Shown here: positions 18,619 through 28,189 of the stretch, one piece after another
Layout: each line of letters begins with the position of its first letter
How positions within the stretch are numbered: the stretch's first letter is position 1
Source of the DNA: Microvirga antarctica
Lineage (GTDB): Bacteria; Pseudomonadota; Alphaproteobacteria; Rhizobiales; Beijerinckiaceae
DNA: 64,000 nucleotides
Direction: 5' to 3'
NCBI RefSeq assembly: GCF_017921815.1
Contig: NZ_JAGEMM010000004.1
Coordinates: 248,001-312,000 of the forward strand
Notes under the pieces: model-generated
Database searches by the model: none
What the model was told of the DNA's origin: nothing
Seen by the model: the letters and a program-made list of their open reading frames with translations, nothing else
Translations under genes and position numbers: made by a program

Positions 18619-20904
18619 CTACTGGCGGATGTTCTGCGTGCGCTCGAGGACGGCGTTCAGCCCGACATTCGCCTCGTCCGAGTAACCCGTTCGCTGGACG
18701 GAGCGGAAAATGCGTTCCGCATCGTTGTAACGTCCGAGCTTGAAGTACGACCAGCCTCGCAGCAGCATCAAATCTGTCTGCTCAGGCACGACCCGGCTCC
18801 GTTCGCCCAGCGCGAGGATGACTTCCATCCAGCGTCCTTCGCGATAAGCCCCCAGCGCGCGCTGGGACAGGATGCTGGCATTCAGCTCGCGTCGACGATC
18901 TGCGGATTGAGGGGCTTCGGCCGCCGCGACGGCTGCCTCGGCCGTCAGATCCTTGCGCAGATACGCCAAAGTTTTGCCGTAGGCAGCCTCTTCCCGCGTC
19001 TGTCCCTCGCCGCGCTTGACGGCCTCATCGAAGGCGCTGGCTGCCTCCATCGGGCGGTTAAGCTCCATGAGACACCAGCCCAGCGTCAGTGCGGCGCCGG
19101 GCGCGAGGCTGGTAGGATTGCGCGTGACCGTACAGCCACGGTTGGCACGGCCTGTGCCGCGGGCCTCAGCCGCACGCGCCGCGGGCCGCCTTGCTGCAGG
19201 AAGGGCCTCGGCGGGTGCCGTTTGCTCGAACCTGGCCGGTTCTTCCATCCGGCGAAGCGCTGCCGACGGGCGCAGAGGTTCGACAGGCGGCGGAGCGTCG
19301 GCCTGCGCCATCCGGGTGGCCTCGGCCCGACGCGCGGCGCTGTCAGGCTGGTCCTGTGGAAACGCCGTGGCAGGCGCCGTCGTGGTCATCGGGGCAGGGA
19401 GGCCCGATGACGGCATCGCGATTGGAGACGGGGCGGTCATCGCAGCAGTGGTCTCGGTCGTCGCATCCGGACCCGCGGACCGGCGGCCCGACGCGGGGGC
19501 GGTGACACGGCCGTCCGCGAGATCGGCAATGCGCGGCGAGCGCGGCCGCCATTTGGTCACGATCGCGTTGAATCCCGCGCGATCGTTGAGCCGCTGGGTC
19601 GAAAGCGCCGCGCCATAAGCGGACGGCTCGTCCTCCGCATTCCAGGCGAGTGCTTTCAGGAACCAATCACGGGCCGACCGGAACTGGCCAGTATTGTAGG
19701 AGTACCAGCCGAGCGCCTGGGCGCCGTTGACGAAGCGCTGGGCCGTCACCGCCTGAATGACGCGCGTGATGACCCGGGGATCGAGGCGCGGCGGAGGATC
19801 CTGGCTCAGCAACGCGGTCGCCACGTCCAGGTAGACCTGCATGTTCTCCTTGGCCTTGTCGCGCCAATCGAACGCGAACGCTTCGGCCTCGACGAACCGG
19901 TTAAGGTTGCGGAGCGTGAGGGCATATCCCTCGGCGGCCTTCGGCCCCGCATTCCGATCCAGCGCGAGCTTGAACCACTCCAGCGCCTTCTCGGGCGATT
20001 TGTGATGATAATTGTAATAGCCGAGGATCAGCGCGTTGCCCGAATCCGCGGGATTTTCAGCAAGGCGCTCTACGATAGCGAGGTCGTCGGGCGCGGCGAT
20101 GGTTTTGCCGTCGACTGAGGCGCGCTCAACCCGTCGGCGTGCGAGCTCGTCGCGAATGGGACTGAAGTCATCAGGTGTATCGCCCGTCCGCCGCTCGAAT
20201 TTCAGCAGTTCGGCGATCTGAGCGTCCGGTAAGAGAGCGACCGCCTTCTGAAGCGTGCCGAGACGCTCCGTCGGGTTGGCGCAATTGGTCAGCGTGTAAG
20301 TGTAGACATCGCGCGCGCGCGGGATCTGGTTCGTCTTGGCGAAGGCTTCCGCCACGCGCCAGAGCACATCCACATTCGCGCAGGTGAGGAGGGTCGGCGT
20401 TTCTGTGGCGATGGCCAGGACGGTGCGCCACTGGCTGCTGTCCGAGGCATTCGTCAGGCGGCGGCGCGCTTCTGACTGGTCGAGCGCCACGAGCAGTTCG
20501 GCGGGCGGCTTCCAGTTGGGATCGGCGGCCTGACGCTCAGCGATAGCCGCGCGGATTTCCGCCACCTTGCCGTCCGCATAAAGCTGCCAGAGGGCATCGA
20601 CCGCGGGATCTGTCTGGGGCAATGCGCTGCCGGGGGATTGCGACAGATCGGTCGGCGGTGTCCATTCGGGATACAGCGCGCGCAGGCGCGCCACCTCCGC
20701 ATCCACACGCCGCGTGTCGCCCTGAGACGCGAAGTAGCGCAACGCCGATTCGTCAACGGGCGGACGGGTCGGTGCAGGTTGCAATCCGGCAGGCGCCCCG
20801 GCTCCCTGCATCTGCCGCGGCACGGTCTCGCCGGATTGCTGAGCGATGGCCGCAAAGCCCAGGCTCACAATCGCAATCGCTATGGCACCGCGCGCTACAG
20901 ACAT
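18619..20904 (-). CDS. bcsK: Cellulose-operon TPR protein, BcsK-like
   Basis: This is a 761-residue exported protein with an N-terminal signal (ARGAIAIAIVSLGFAAIAQ). Repeated tetratricopeptide helices (for example ~255-310 and ~620-740, the latter with LLRGWSYFKLGRYNDAERIF) flank a long Pro/Ala/Thr-rich linker (~455-590). It lacks the C-terminal outer-membrane barrel of BcsC (BcsC is ~1150 residues). The type III cellulose operons of rhizobia (bcsN, bcsA, bcsB, bcsZ, bcsK) carry such a TPR protein instead, which may scaffold peptidoglycan or export partners. The ATG overlaps the bcsZ stop by ten bases. The BcsK name rests on context and architecture rather than on residue motifs. Confidence 0.75.
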   Translation of the reverse strand: MSVARGAIAIAIVSLGFAAIAQQSGETVPRQMQGAGAPAGLQPAPTRPPVDESALRYFASQGDTRRVDAEVARLRALYPEWTPPTDLSQSPGSALPQTDPAVDALWQLYADGKVAEIRAAIAERQAADPNWKPPAELLVALDQSEARRRLTNASDSSQWRTVLAIATETPTLLTCANVDVLWRVAEAFAKTNQIPRARDVYTYTLTNCANPTERLGTLQKAVALLPDAQIAELLKFERRTGDTPDDFSPIRDELARRRVERASVDGKTIAAPDDLAIVERLAENPADSGNALILGYYNYHHKSPEKALEWFKLALDRNAGPKAAEGYALTLRNLNRFVEAEAFAFDWRDKAKENMQVYLDVATALLSQDPPPRLDPRVITRVIQAVTAQRFVNGAQALGWYSYNTGQFRSARDWFLKALAWNAEDEPSAYGAALSTQRLNDRAGFNAIVTKWRPRSPRIADLADGRVTAPASGRRSAGPDATTETTAAMTAPSPIAMPSSGLPAPMTTTAPATAFPQDQPDSAARRAEATRMAQADAPPPVEPLRPSAALRRMEEPARFEQTAPAEALPAARRPAARAAEARGTGRANRGCTVTRNPTSLAPGAALTLGWCLMELNRPMEAASAFDEAVKRGEGQTREEAAYGKTLAYLRKDLTAEAAVAAAEAPQSADRRRELNASILSQRALGAYREGRWMEVILALGERSRVVPEQTDLMLLRGWSYFKLGRYNDAERIFRSVQRTGYSDEANVGLNAVLERTQNIRQ

Positions 20905-21989
20905 TTCGGATATTTTTCACCCACTAGCGACATCGACAGCAGGTACAGCGTCGACGAATAATACAGTTTCGGCTCAAACGTCTTCAACTCAGCCGGGATC
21001 GGCGTGCCATCGAGCGCGCACGACAAGGCCGCCGACATGGCGGTGTAGCCCTGATCCGTCAGGCGCTCGCGCACCTGGCCCGTCAGGACATTGACGATGG
21101 CAACTCCCTCGCTGCCCGCGCGCCAACGCTGATCGACGGTTTTCAACCAATCCATGTCGGTCATCCCCGCCCGCAATAAGTAAAGAGGTATCCTTAACGA
21201 GTTGTAACCAAACTCCGGCGGAAAGCCGTCTGCCGTGCGTGGCTGCAGGCGCGCCCGAATGGAAATCCAGTCCGCGGGGAGACGGGTCTTGCCGGTCGTG
21301 GCCTGCTGCAGCAGCACGATTCCCTGGCGCCACACGGCGCTCCAATCGAATTCCGGCGCAAGGCTCGCGAGGATGGGGAATGCCTCGAAGACCCAGTAGG
21401 ACAGATTGACAACCGGTCCGTCGGGACGGTCAGCGGCTGCAAAACCCTTGGCGCCCGGAAGCAGAAACAGGGACTCGCCCTCGCGCCCGATGCCGGTCTT
21501 TCCGATGGCCATCGCGAGGCGTTGCGCCGCCTTCACATATCGGTCGTCCTTCCAGTGAATGCCCGCGCGCCCGAGGGCGTAAGCAATCAGGATGTCACCA
21601 TCGGTCGCGTTGTTGCGGTCGGTCACATGCGGGGTGGCGGCCGGGTCCCACTTCCAGACGGCGAGGCCGTCGTCGCGGATGAGGAATTCGGTGAGCGTGA
21701 AGTTCCAGATCTTCTCGAACGTTCCGCGATCTTCCGCAGCCAGCGCCAGGATCAATCCGTAGCCCTGCCCTTCGCTGTGACTGATGTCGCCATTCGCATT
21801 GTCGACGACACGGCCATCCGGCTTCACAAAACGGGAGCGATAGGCCTCCCAGTCCGACGCTGTCACGGTTCCGGCGATCTTCACGGGTTCGACCGGGGCG
21901 CTGACAGCCGGCTGCAGGGGAGCAAGGGCCGCGACGACGACACAGAAAAGCCAGCACAGCCGTGTGATTCGCGATCCACTGTCATTCAT
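20895..21989 (-). CDS. bcsZ: Periplasmic endoglucanase BcsZ, glycoside hydrolase family 8
   Basis: This is a 364-residue GH8 beta-1,4-glucanase that trims cellulose during synthesis. The N-terminus is a signal peptide (LCWLFCVVVAALAPLQPAVSA). The segment DISHSEGQGYGLILA carries the conserved catalytic acid (glutamate in SEGQGYG), and NNATDGDILIAYALGRA gives the second conserved acidic motif of the family. The start ATG overlaps the bcsB stop (ATGA) and its stop lies inside bcsK, so it is tightly coupled in the operon. Length and motifs match BcsZ/CelC proteins. Confidence 0.92.
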   Translation of the reverse strand: MNDSGSRITRLCWLFCVVVAALAPLQPAVSAPVEPVKIAGTVTASDWEAYRSRFVKPDGRVVDNANGDISHSEGQGYGLILALAAEDRGTFEKIWNFTLTEFLIRDDGLAVWKWDPAATPHVTDRNNATDGDILIAYALGRAGIHWKDDRYVKAAQRLAMAIGKTGIGREGESLFLLPGAKGFAAADRPDGPVVNLSYWVFEAFPILASLAPEFDWSAVWRQGIVLLQQATTGKTRLPADWISIRARLQPRTADGFPPEFGYNSLRIPLYLLRAGMTDMDWLKTVDQRWRAGSEGVAIVNVLTGQVRERLTDQGYTAMSAALSCALDGTPIPAELKTFEPKLYYSSTLYLLSMSLVGEKYPKCL

Positions 21990-24658
21990 TTGCCGCGTCC
22001 AAGGTGGTTCAACATCAGGTAGGTCGCGCCACCGAGCAGAATGCAGCAGACAACGAGCAGGAGGGCATATTGCAGGATGTTGACGGACATCCAGTTGGCC
22101 GCGACCAGACGCAGATTCAGCAGCGAGAATGGCTGCGTCTGCACGAAACTGAAGTCGCGGATCGGCTCGATCTCAAGCTTGCTCTCGGTGGGATCGAGCG
22201 AGGCAACGCGTCCGGAGACCTGCGACCAGGTCATCGGATTGGTCAGGCGCACCATCTCGTCCGCGAGTGCCTCCGCGTTGCGCGCGGTCACAAGAGTCCA
22301 GGTGGCATTACCTTCCGCGCGGCTCTGGGCGAGCAGGAGGCTTGTGCGCTGCGGCGGTTCGTAGGCCTGGCTGACGCGCTCATCGAAGGAGAGCGATGCC
22401 AGCGAGAGGTTGAACGTGCGCTCGACCCATTCCTTGAAGGTGTCGATGCTCTGTTGGATGAAGCCGCGCCGCTGCAGGTTCTCGGACCATCGGCGGCGGA
22501 TGTCGTCCGTCGAACCGCTGTCGACCACCGCAGGCTGCGCTTTCGGGGGTACGTAATCGGCCCGGTTTGCATTGGTTCCCGCAACGGGTTTAGGGGGCTG
22601 GTTAGAGGCCACGCCGGGCGGATAGGCCCAGTTCGAAGACGGCATGGATTGCCAGACCGTCTTCAGGTTCTCGCTGATGTTGACGCGGCCCAGCATGCCA
22701 GCCGGAAGTTGATCGATCGAACCCACGACGACGACCGATGAGTCTCCCCCCGACACGGCATTGAGAAACTGGGCTCGCACCGGCTCTCCGGAATCGCGGG
22801 CCATGCGGGCGAGAAGCGTGCCCGATGCGGAATAGCTCAGCGCATCCGGGCGGGCCAGAACGATCGAGGCTGGCTGCGCCCCGAAGGGGAACCCAGCTGT
22901 GCTGATGGGCGCGAGGTCGGGCACACGTCCGATGCGGCCGAAGTTGGGAATCAAGAGGGACGTCGTGTCGAACAGGACGAAGCGGTTGGCCTCCGACAAG
23001 GTCTCGCCAGGTGCGCAGCGTTCATCCGCTGCGGTCAAAAGAATGGTCTCGAATGCGAGGTGGTTGATGCCCGGCTTGAAGTTTCGCATCGGGATACGCA
23101 CGGGATGCCGGCGGAAGACGTCGCCGCGTGATGTGATCGTCATGGTGGCGCTGATGCGCCCGTTCACATAGAGATCGATGCGGCTCCCCGGAAGCACCGC
23201 CGCCGTGTGTGCGGCATCGAGAAACAGGGTCGCCTCGCCATAGTCGCTGGCATAAAAATCGGCCGGAAGGTTGACAGCGAACCGGGCTCGCAGACGTCGA
23301 CCGGAGAATTCCTGCGTGGGAATCCCGACATCCGAGAATGCGATCGGCCTTCCGCCCAACAATGTCTGAACCTCTGGCCACAGCCAGCTTGCCGTATCGA
23401 CGGTGTTGCGCGGACGGCCCTCGCGATTGAGGGCAGGCGCGCCGACGATGTTGATGGCGTTGTCGAGATCGTTCCAACTGGGTCCCGAGACGACAAGCGT
23501 CGCAGAGCCCGAACTGGCCTCGTGCATGACGATCGCCAGAGCCTGAGCGTTCGCGGCCTCGGGGGGCGCTGCCATGACGCCGCGCAGTTCGCTGGCGATG
23601 CCCATCACCACTTTGATGGTTCCCGCAGGGCTTGCGCCCGGGTCTGATTCGACCACGCGAATGACAGGGTGAGCATAGCGACCCCGCAGGGCCACCATCT
23701 GGGCAAGGCGCAAGAGACGATCGCGGATCTCCGGACGGTAGATGCGGGGCGCCACGATCCGTATGGTGGTGATCCCCTGGGTGTCCATTCCGACCGCGGG
23801 AAGGTCCTCCAGCGAGCGGATCGGGCGCGGGGCTCCGTCAGAAAAGATCAGGCTCGTCGAGGCGGAATCCAGCTGCGTCCACAATTCGTAGGTCGCGCGA
23901 ATCGTGCAGTCCGTTCGATGCCTCTGCGTTGCCTCGATCCGGATGATATTCTGGCCCTGTCGCAGGAGCCCCGACCGCATGGGCACGACAGTTCTGAAGA
24001 TATTGGCCGAGGATGCGATCGTGATGTCGTTGATCACCTCGCCATTGATGATGACGCGCAGCCTCGAGGCCTCGGGCATGACCACGACGGCGTTCTGGTA
24101 GCCGACCGCCAGACCCACCACATTCACTGCTTCATCTTGAGTCAGGCTGAAGGCCCAGGAACGGGCGTCGCTTTCGCCCTCAAGCCGGATATCGTCGAAC
24201 GGCAGGATGGGCTTCTCGCTGCGGCCGCCCGTGCGTGCGGCGTTGGCGGGCCCCGAAGACGGCGCCAGCGGCGTGACATTGCGCACGGGTGTGGCAACAC
24301 CCGGCTGGGGGCGAACAGCAGTCGCCGGAGGGCGCGCGCCTTGGGGCGCCATGTCAAACGGCGCAGCTCTGGCCGCGGGCGCGTCGGCCGGGCGCACTGA
24401 GGGTTGGGGCAGCGATTGAACCCCGTTTGTGGGATTGGGCCGCGGCGCTGCCGGCCGCTGTGGGACGGGCGCGACGCCCTGCATGTCGAAGGGAACCGGC
24501 GTGCCGATCGCCGGTCCCGGTGAGGGTGGCGATGGCGCAGGAGGGGGAGCCGGCCGTTCGCTGCCGGGCGACATGCTGAAAGGAGCTGGCTGCGCCGATA
24601 GCGGATGGGCGCCAATCGCCTGAAGCGCGAGCAAGAACGGGATGAGATAAGCGCGCAT
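21986..24658 (-). CDS. bcsB: Cellulose synthase periplasmic subunit BcsB
   Basis: The ~890-residue protein is BcsB, which guides the nascent glucan through the periplasm and is essential for BcsA activity. It has a signal peptide, an unusually long proline-rich linker (~25-165 with repeats of PFDM), two carbohydrate-binding/flavodoxin-like modules (HRTDCTIRATYELWTQLD; ADERCAPGETLSEANRFVLFDT) and a single C-terminal membrane anchor (LLLVVCCILLGGATYLML). The ATG at 24658 has AGGTG seven bases upstream; a GTG three codons earlier, directly after the bcsA stop, is the alternative. The PFDM repeats in the linker are unusual and look like a tether. Confidence 0.92.
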   Translation of the reverse strand: MRAYLIPFLLALQAIGAHPLSAQPAPFSMSPGSERPAPPPAPSPPSPGPAIGTPVPFDMQGVAPVPQRPAAPRPNPTNGVQSLPQPSVRPADAPAARAAPFDMAPQGARPPATAVRPQPGVATPVRNVTPLAPSSGPANAARTGGRSEKPILPFDDIRLEGESDARSWAFSLTQDEAVNVVGLAVGYQNAVVVMPEASRLRVIINGEVINDITIASSANIFRTVVPMRSGLLRQGQNIIRIEATQRHRTDCTIRATYELWTQLDSASTSLIFSDGAPRPIRSLEDLPAVGMDTQGITTIRIVAPRIYRPEIRDRLLRLAQMVALRGRYAHPVIRVVESDPGASPAGTIKVVMGIASELRGVMAAPPEAANAQALAIVMHEASSGSATLVVSGPSWNDLDNAINIVGAPALNREGRPRNTVDTASWLWPEVQTLLGGRPIAFSDVGIPTQEFSGRRLRARFAVNLPADFYASDYGEATLFLDAAHTAAVLPGSRIDLYVNGRISATMTITSRGDVFRRHPVRIPMRNFKPGINHLAFETILLTAADERCAPGETLSEANRFVLFDTTSLLIPNFGRIGRVPDLAPISTAGFPFGAQPASIVLARPDALSYSASGTLLARMARDSGEPVRAQFLNAVSGGDSSVVVVGSIDQLPAGMLGRVNISENLKTVWQSMPSSNWAYPPGVASNQPPKPVAGTNANRADYVPPKAQPAVVDSGSTDDIRRRWSENLQRRGFIQQSIDTFKEWVERTFNLSLASLSFDERVSQAYEPPQRTSLLLAQSRAEGNATWTLVTARNAEALADEMVRLTNPMTWSQVSGRVASLDPTESKLEIEPIRDFSFVQTQPFSLLNLRLVAANWMSVNILQYALLLVVCCILLGGATYLMLNHLGRGK

Positions 24659-24667
24659 GCCCGACAC

Positions 24668-26884
24668 CTATTTCAGCGCCGGCACGGGAGGCGTGACGTT
24701 CGGGGCGATATTCGGTGCAGGCGGCTTCGACTCGCCCAGCTTCTGCAACCCGAGCATGTAGGCGAGGCCGCGGCCGGTCTGGTAGATCGAGACGGTGAGG
24801 AACCATAAGGTGCCACGCAGGATGCCGATATCCTGGTGGCGCCGCTTCTGGAACTGGCTCCACTGGTCGGCGCTGGCGAAAACGAGATCCGCGATCAGCT
24901 GGTGATGCTCCGGCGTCTCGGTGAGGAAGCGTCCGCCGATCAGGATGCCCTTCTCGTCCATGCTCATCTTGCGAATTTCCATGGGGATCTGATTGACCGG
25001 CAGCTCGGTGTGCGGGGTAAATTCGAGGGTGCCCAGGGCTCCGCGTTTCAACCCCGGGAGCGCCGATTGCGAGAGGCGCATGCTGATGCCGCCCACCGAC
25101 ACGTCGCGGATCACCGCATCCACCACCTTGTCGCCCATCACGAATCGGGCGGGGCGATCGGCCAGGACCCTGTGGGTCTGGCGACGGGTGGCGCGTTCCG
25201 ACACGACCCCCAGGGCGCAACCGGCGATGATGAGGTTGAGCAGGTTCCACGCCCCTGTCACCAGCGTGACGTCTGCCTTGTAGGGTTGTGCCCAGAGGCG
25301 GATGCCGGTGGCGATCACGCCGAGAACCAGCACGCCGAAGATGATGAAGAAGGGTGCGCCCAGTTCCGAGACGCGGCTCTTGTCCATCGTCTCGTTCTTG
25401 GCCGTCACCTTGAATGTCGGCTTGCTGGGATTGGCGATCACCGAGAGGATGGCCGGCAGCAGGTAGACCGTCTGGATGAATTCATACAGATCCGAAATCC
25501 ACGGCCAGCGATAACGGCCATAGAGATAGTTCTGCATCATGAAGTTCACCATCATGTAGGTCGAGGTGTAGGCTAGGAATTCGCCGCCCGACGCGGTAAA
25601 GATCTCCATCGAGAAGAACAGGTAGCACAGCGGCGACACCAGGAATGCGAACCGCGTGAAAGGGAACAGCCAGAACAGGGTGCTGGACATGTAGCAGAGC
25701 CGTTGCGGCAGCGTGAGGCCACGTTTCAACGGCGGAAAGCGGTAGCGCAGGATCTGGATCATGCCCTGCGCCCAGCGCGAGCGTTGTCCGATGAAGCTGG
25801 CAAAGCTGTCGGGCTGCAGCCCCGCGATCAGAGGCTTATCCACATAGACGCTTTTCCAGCCGCGTGAATGCAGTTCGAGCGCTGTCTCGCAGTCTTCCGT
25901 GATGCTGACGCCGCTGAATCCATTGGTTTCGAGGAGGGCCTCCCGGCGAAGCACAGCCGCCGAGCCGCAGAAGAACGCAGCGTTCCATTTGTCGAGGCCG
26001 CGCTGGATCACGCCGTAGAACATCTCGTTCTCGGACGGCATGGTCTGAAATGTGCCAAGGTTGCGCTCAACCGGGTCCGGGTTGATGAAGAAGTGCGGCG
26101 TCTGGACGAGGAACAGTTTTTCCTCGAGGGCGAAGAAGCCGATTGTTTCCTCGAGAAACGAGCGGGCCGGGGCGTGATCGGCGTCGAAGACCGCCACCAG
26201 CTCGCCTGTCGAGTGTTCGAGGGCATTGTTGAGGTTGCCGGCTTTCGCATGTTCATTGCGCGCACGGGTCAGATATTTCACCCCGAGCGCGGCGCAGAGC
26301 GCCTGCAGTTCGAGACGGCGGGCGCGCGCTTCGCCTGCCGCGACCACATCCTTCGACTCGCATTTCTGGTCCGTGCCACCGTCATCCAGAAGCCAGACTG
26401 TCATCTTGCCGGCGGGATAAGCCATGGCCTTGGCGGCGGCGAGCGTTGTGGCAAGAAGATCCGCGCCCTCGTTGTACGTTGGGACGAAGATGTCGACGCT
26501 GGGAGCGTTCTCGTAGTCAAGTTTGGGCGGACGCCGCGACGGCAGCGGGCTCGAGACCACGAAGAGGCTGAGAAACAGCATGACGACGCAGTACATCTCG
26601 GCGCCGTACAACAGAATTGCCGGAATATAGTTGCCGATCTCCGTGATCGGCGGCAACGTGCTGGTCGTGCGCCAAAAAACATAACGCAATACGATTGCGG
26701 TGCCCAGCGCAAGTGCGATCAGCCGCCAGATTCCTTGTGCCCGGAAGAATTTCAGGACGATCATGCAGGAAACAACGACAAGACCGGCGATGAGATGGGC
26801 TTGGAGACTGATGGGAAGAGCGACCAGCAAGAAGATTAAAGCAGCCGCGACGACCCAAAAGGCCACGATGAAACCGTTTTTCAT
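24668..26884 (-). CDS. bcsA: Cellulose synthase catalytic subunit BcsA (locus 1)
   Basis: This is an inner-membrane family 2 glycosyltransferase that polymerises UDP-glucose into cellulose and extrudes it. The 738 residues contain N-terminal membrane helices and the catalytic motifs DDG (167-169), DAD (234-236), TED (329-331) and QRSRW (367-371). Interface and channel helices follow, then a cytoplasmic PilZ domain with RxxxR (RQTHR) and DVSVGG, the c-di-GMP-binding signature. The ATG at 26884 is preferred to a GTG 14 codons upstream: GAGGA lies just before it, and only with this start do all four motifs fall at exactly the residue numbers seen in the second synthase at 59593. It is followed by bcsB with no or minimal gap. 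Confidence 0.95.
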   Translation of the reverse strand: MKNGFIVAFWVVAAALIFLLVALPISLQAHLIAGLVVVSCMIVLKFFRAQGIWRLIALALGTAIVLRYVFWRTTSTLPPITEIGNYIPAILLYGAEMYCVVMLFLSLFVVSSPLPSRRPPKLDYENAPSVDIFVPTYNEGADLLATTLAAAKAMAYPAGKMTVWLLDDGGTDQKCESKDVVAAGEARARRLELQALCAALGVKYLTRARNEHAKAGNLNNALEHSTGELVAVFDADHAPARSFLEETIGFFALEEKLFLVQTPHFFINPDPVERNLGTFQTMPSENEMFYGVIQRGLDKWNAAFFCGSAAVLRREALLETNGFSGVSITEDCETALELHSRGWKSVYVDKPLIAGLQPDSFASFIGQRSRWAQGMIQILRYRFPPLKRGLTLPQRLCYMSSTLFWLFPFTRFAFLVSPLCYLFFSMEIFTASGGEFLAYTSTYMMVNFMMQNYLYGRYRWPWISDLYEFIQTVYLLPAILSVIANPSKPTFKVTAKNETMDKSRVSELGAPFFIIFGVLVLGVIATGIRLWAQPYKADVTLVTGAWNLLNLIIAGCALGVVSERATRRQTHRVLADRPARFVMGDKVVDAVIRDVSVGGISMRLSQSALPGLKRGALGTLEFTPHTELPVNQIPMEIRKMSMDEKGILIGGRFLTETPEHHQLIADLVFASADQWSQFQKRRHQDIGILRGTLWFLTVSIYQTGRGLAYMLGLQKLGESKPPAPNIAPNVTPPVPALK

Positions 26885-27034
26885 CAGTCCTCGTTCTCTG
26901 TTCAGATCCGCTACGGCATCTGCCACGCATAAGCTACGGGATACGAACGGTCTATGGCTATCTGTGCCGTCCCGGCGTCACAGTGTGATCGTCGTAAACG
27001 ACCTTTCTCTAAGGGCGTCTCTCCGAGATCCGCG

Positions 27035-27979
27035 TCACGGCGGTGGCGGAACGACCGGATAGCCACTCAGGGGCTCCTGCCGGATGGCAGGGGCCAGCGG
27101 AGGCGGTGCTTCCACGTCCTTGAGCACAGCTCGTCGTGGGGCTGCCCGTCTGACAGGGGCGGGTGTCGTGCGGACCGGAGGAGTCGAACCGAATTGTCCG
27201 GATGCCAACGGGTTGATAGGCGCGTCCAACTCGCCCAAGGATGGTGAGACCGGTGGCGGATCCCCGAAGGGGTTCCAGTCGGATGAGGAGAAGAAGGCTG
27301 TGATCGTGTAACCGTACATTGTCCGCAGGAGCTGCTCCTCCGTCGCCTCGGCGTCGCACAGGCGCAGGCGGACGGACACTGCGCCACCCGGTGTGAGGAT
27401 CGCCGGCTTGGTGGGCTCGATCTGCTGCCACGCATAGAGACACAGATCGCCGACCGAGGAGCGGCCGGTGGCGAATCCAAACGGGCCGTACTTATTCTGG
27501 GCGTAGAACAGGGAGGTCCGCATTTCGACGCCGGAAAGCCTGTCGTCCATCTCCTTCTGAACCACGTCGGGGGTGATGCGGCGGACGCGAAGAGTGTCGT
27601 CGATTTCCGAGAGGGTCTCCAGGTCGTTGACCATGCTCACATAGATGGCGTTCTGCCCCGGCGTGGCGGAAGCGGTCGATAGGGAGATCTCCTGCGACAC
27701 GCCGTTCTGATATTTTCGTTCCAGAACCGCCACGACCGAAGGACCGCCCGCCGGCGGAAGAATGACCGCCCGCGTTGGTTTGACTTCGCTCATGAGATTC
27801 GCGAACCGGAGCTCGGACTGGGTGGAGCAGGCGGCGAGGATAGCAAGGAGGGGCGCGATCAGAAAAAGCGCTGCCGCCCCGCGCGCCGGGTGGCGCTTCC
27901 GCGGCGCAGTCGAGCGAGCTGCCGCGGCAGGGTGAATGCCGGGGCCGTCGTTCAGACTGGTCTGCGTTAAAAAGGTCAT
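27035..27979 (-). CDS. bcsN: Cellulose biosynthesis lipoprotein BcsN
   Basis: The protein has about 314 residues from the ATG at 27979. A basic stretch (RKRHPARG) and a hydrophobic run lead to a lipobox with cysteine (LLAILAAC), so it is probably an outer-membrane or periplasmic lipoprotein. The mature part (RFANLMSEVKPTRAVILPPAGGPSVVAVLERKYQNG) matches the BcsN family of rhizobial type III cellulose operons, whose biochemical role is unknown. The C-terminus is proline-rich. It is the first gene of the operon, 150 bp before bcsA; the gap has a small TCACA-G-TGTGA palindrome (26978-26988). The start is uncertain, because an in-frame ATG at 28099 would add 40 residues. Confidence 0.75.
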   Translation of the reverse strand: MTFLTQTSLNDGPGIHPAAAARSTAPRKRHPARGAAALFLIAPLLAILAACSTQSELRFANLMSEVKPTRAVILPPAGGPSVVAVLERKYQNGVSQEISLSTASATPGQNAIYVSMVNDLETLSEIDDTLRVRRITPDVVQKEMDDRLSGVEMRTSLFYAQNKYGPFGFATGRSSVGDLCLYAWQQIEPTKPAILTPGGAVSVRLRLCDAEATEEQLLRTMYGYTITAFFSSSDWNPFGDPPPVSPSLGELDAPINPLASGQFGSTPPVRTTPAPVRRAAPRRAVLKDVEAPPPLAPAIRQEPLSGYPVVPPPP

Positions 27980-28189
27980 GAACTCTATGATCTGGCGTCC
28001 CGCCGAGACGGAGAGAGCGAGGAAGACGAAAGCGGCAAGATGGCTCCGCACCCGTGGGCACCAACACCCGTGGGCAAGAAGAACAACGCATTCAGACATG
28101 CTCAATCATAGTTAACGAACGATGAAAATGGAGCTCGAAAGGGCATATTTTCCAGTATGGCCCTCGCTTTCCTCGGCGCCAAGAGTGGG

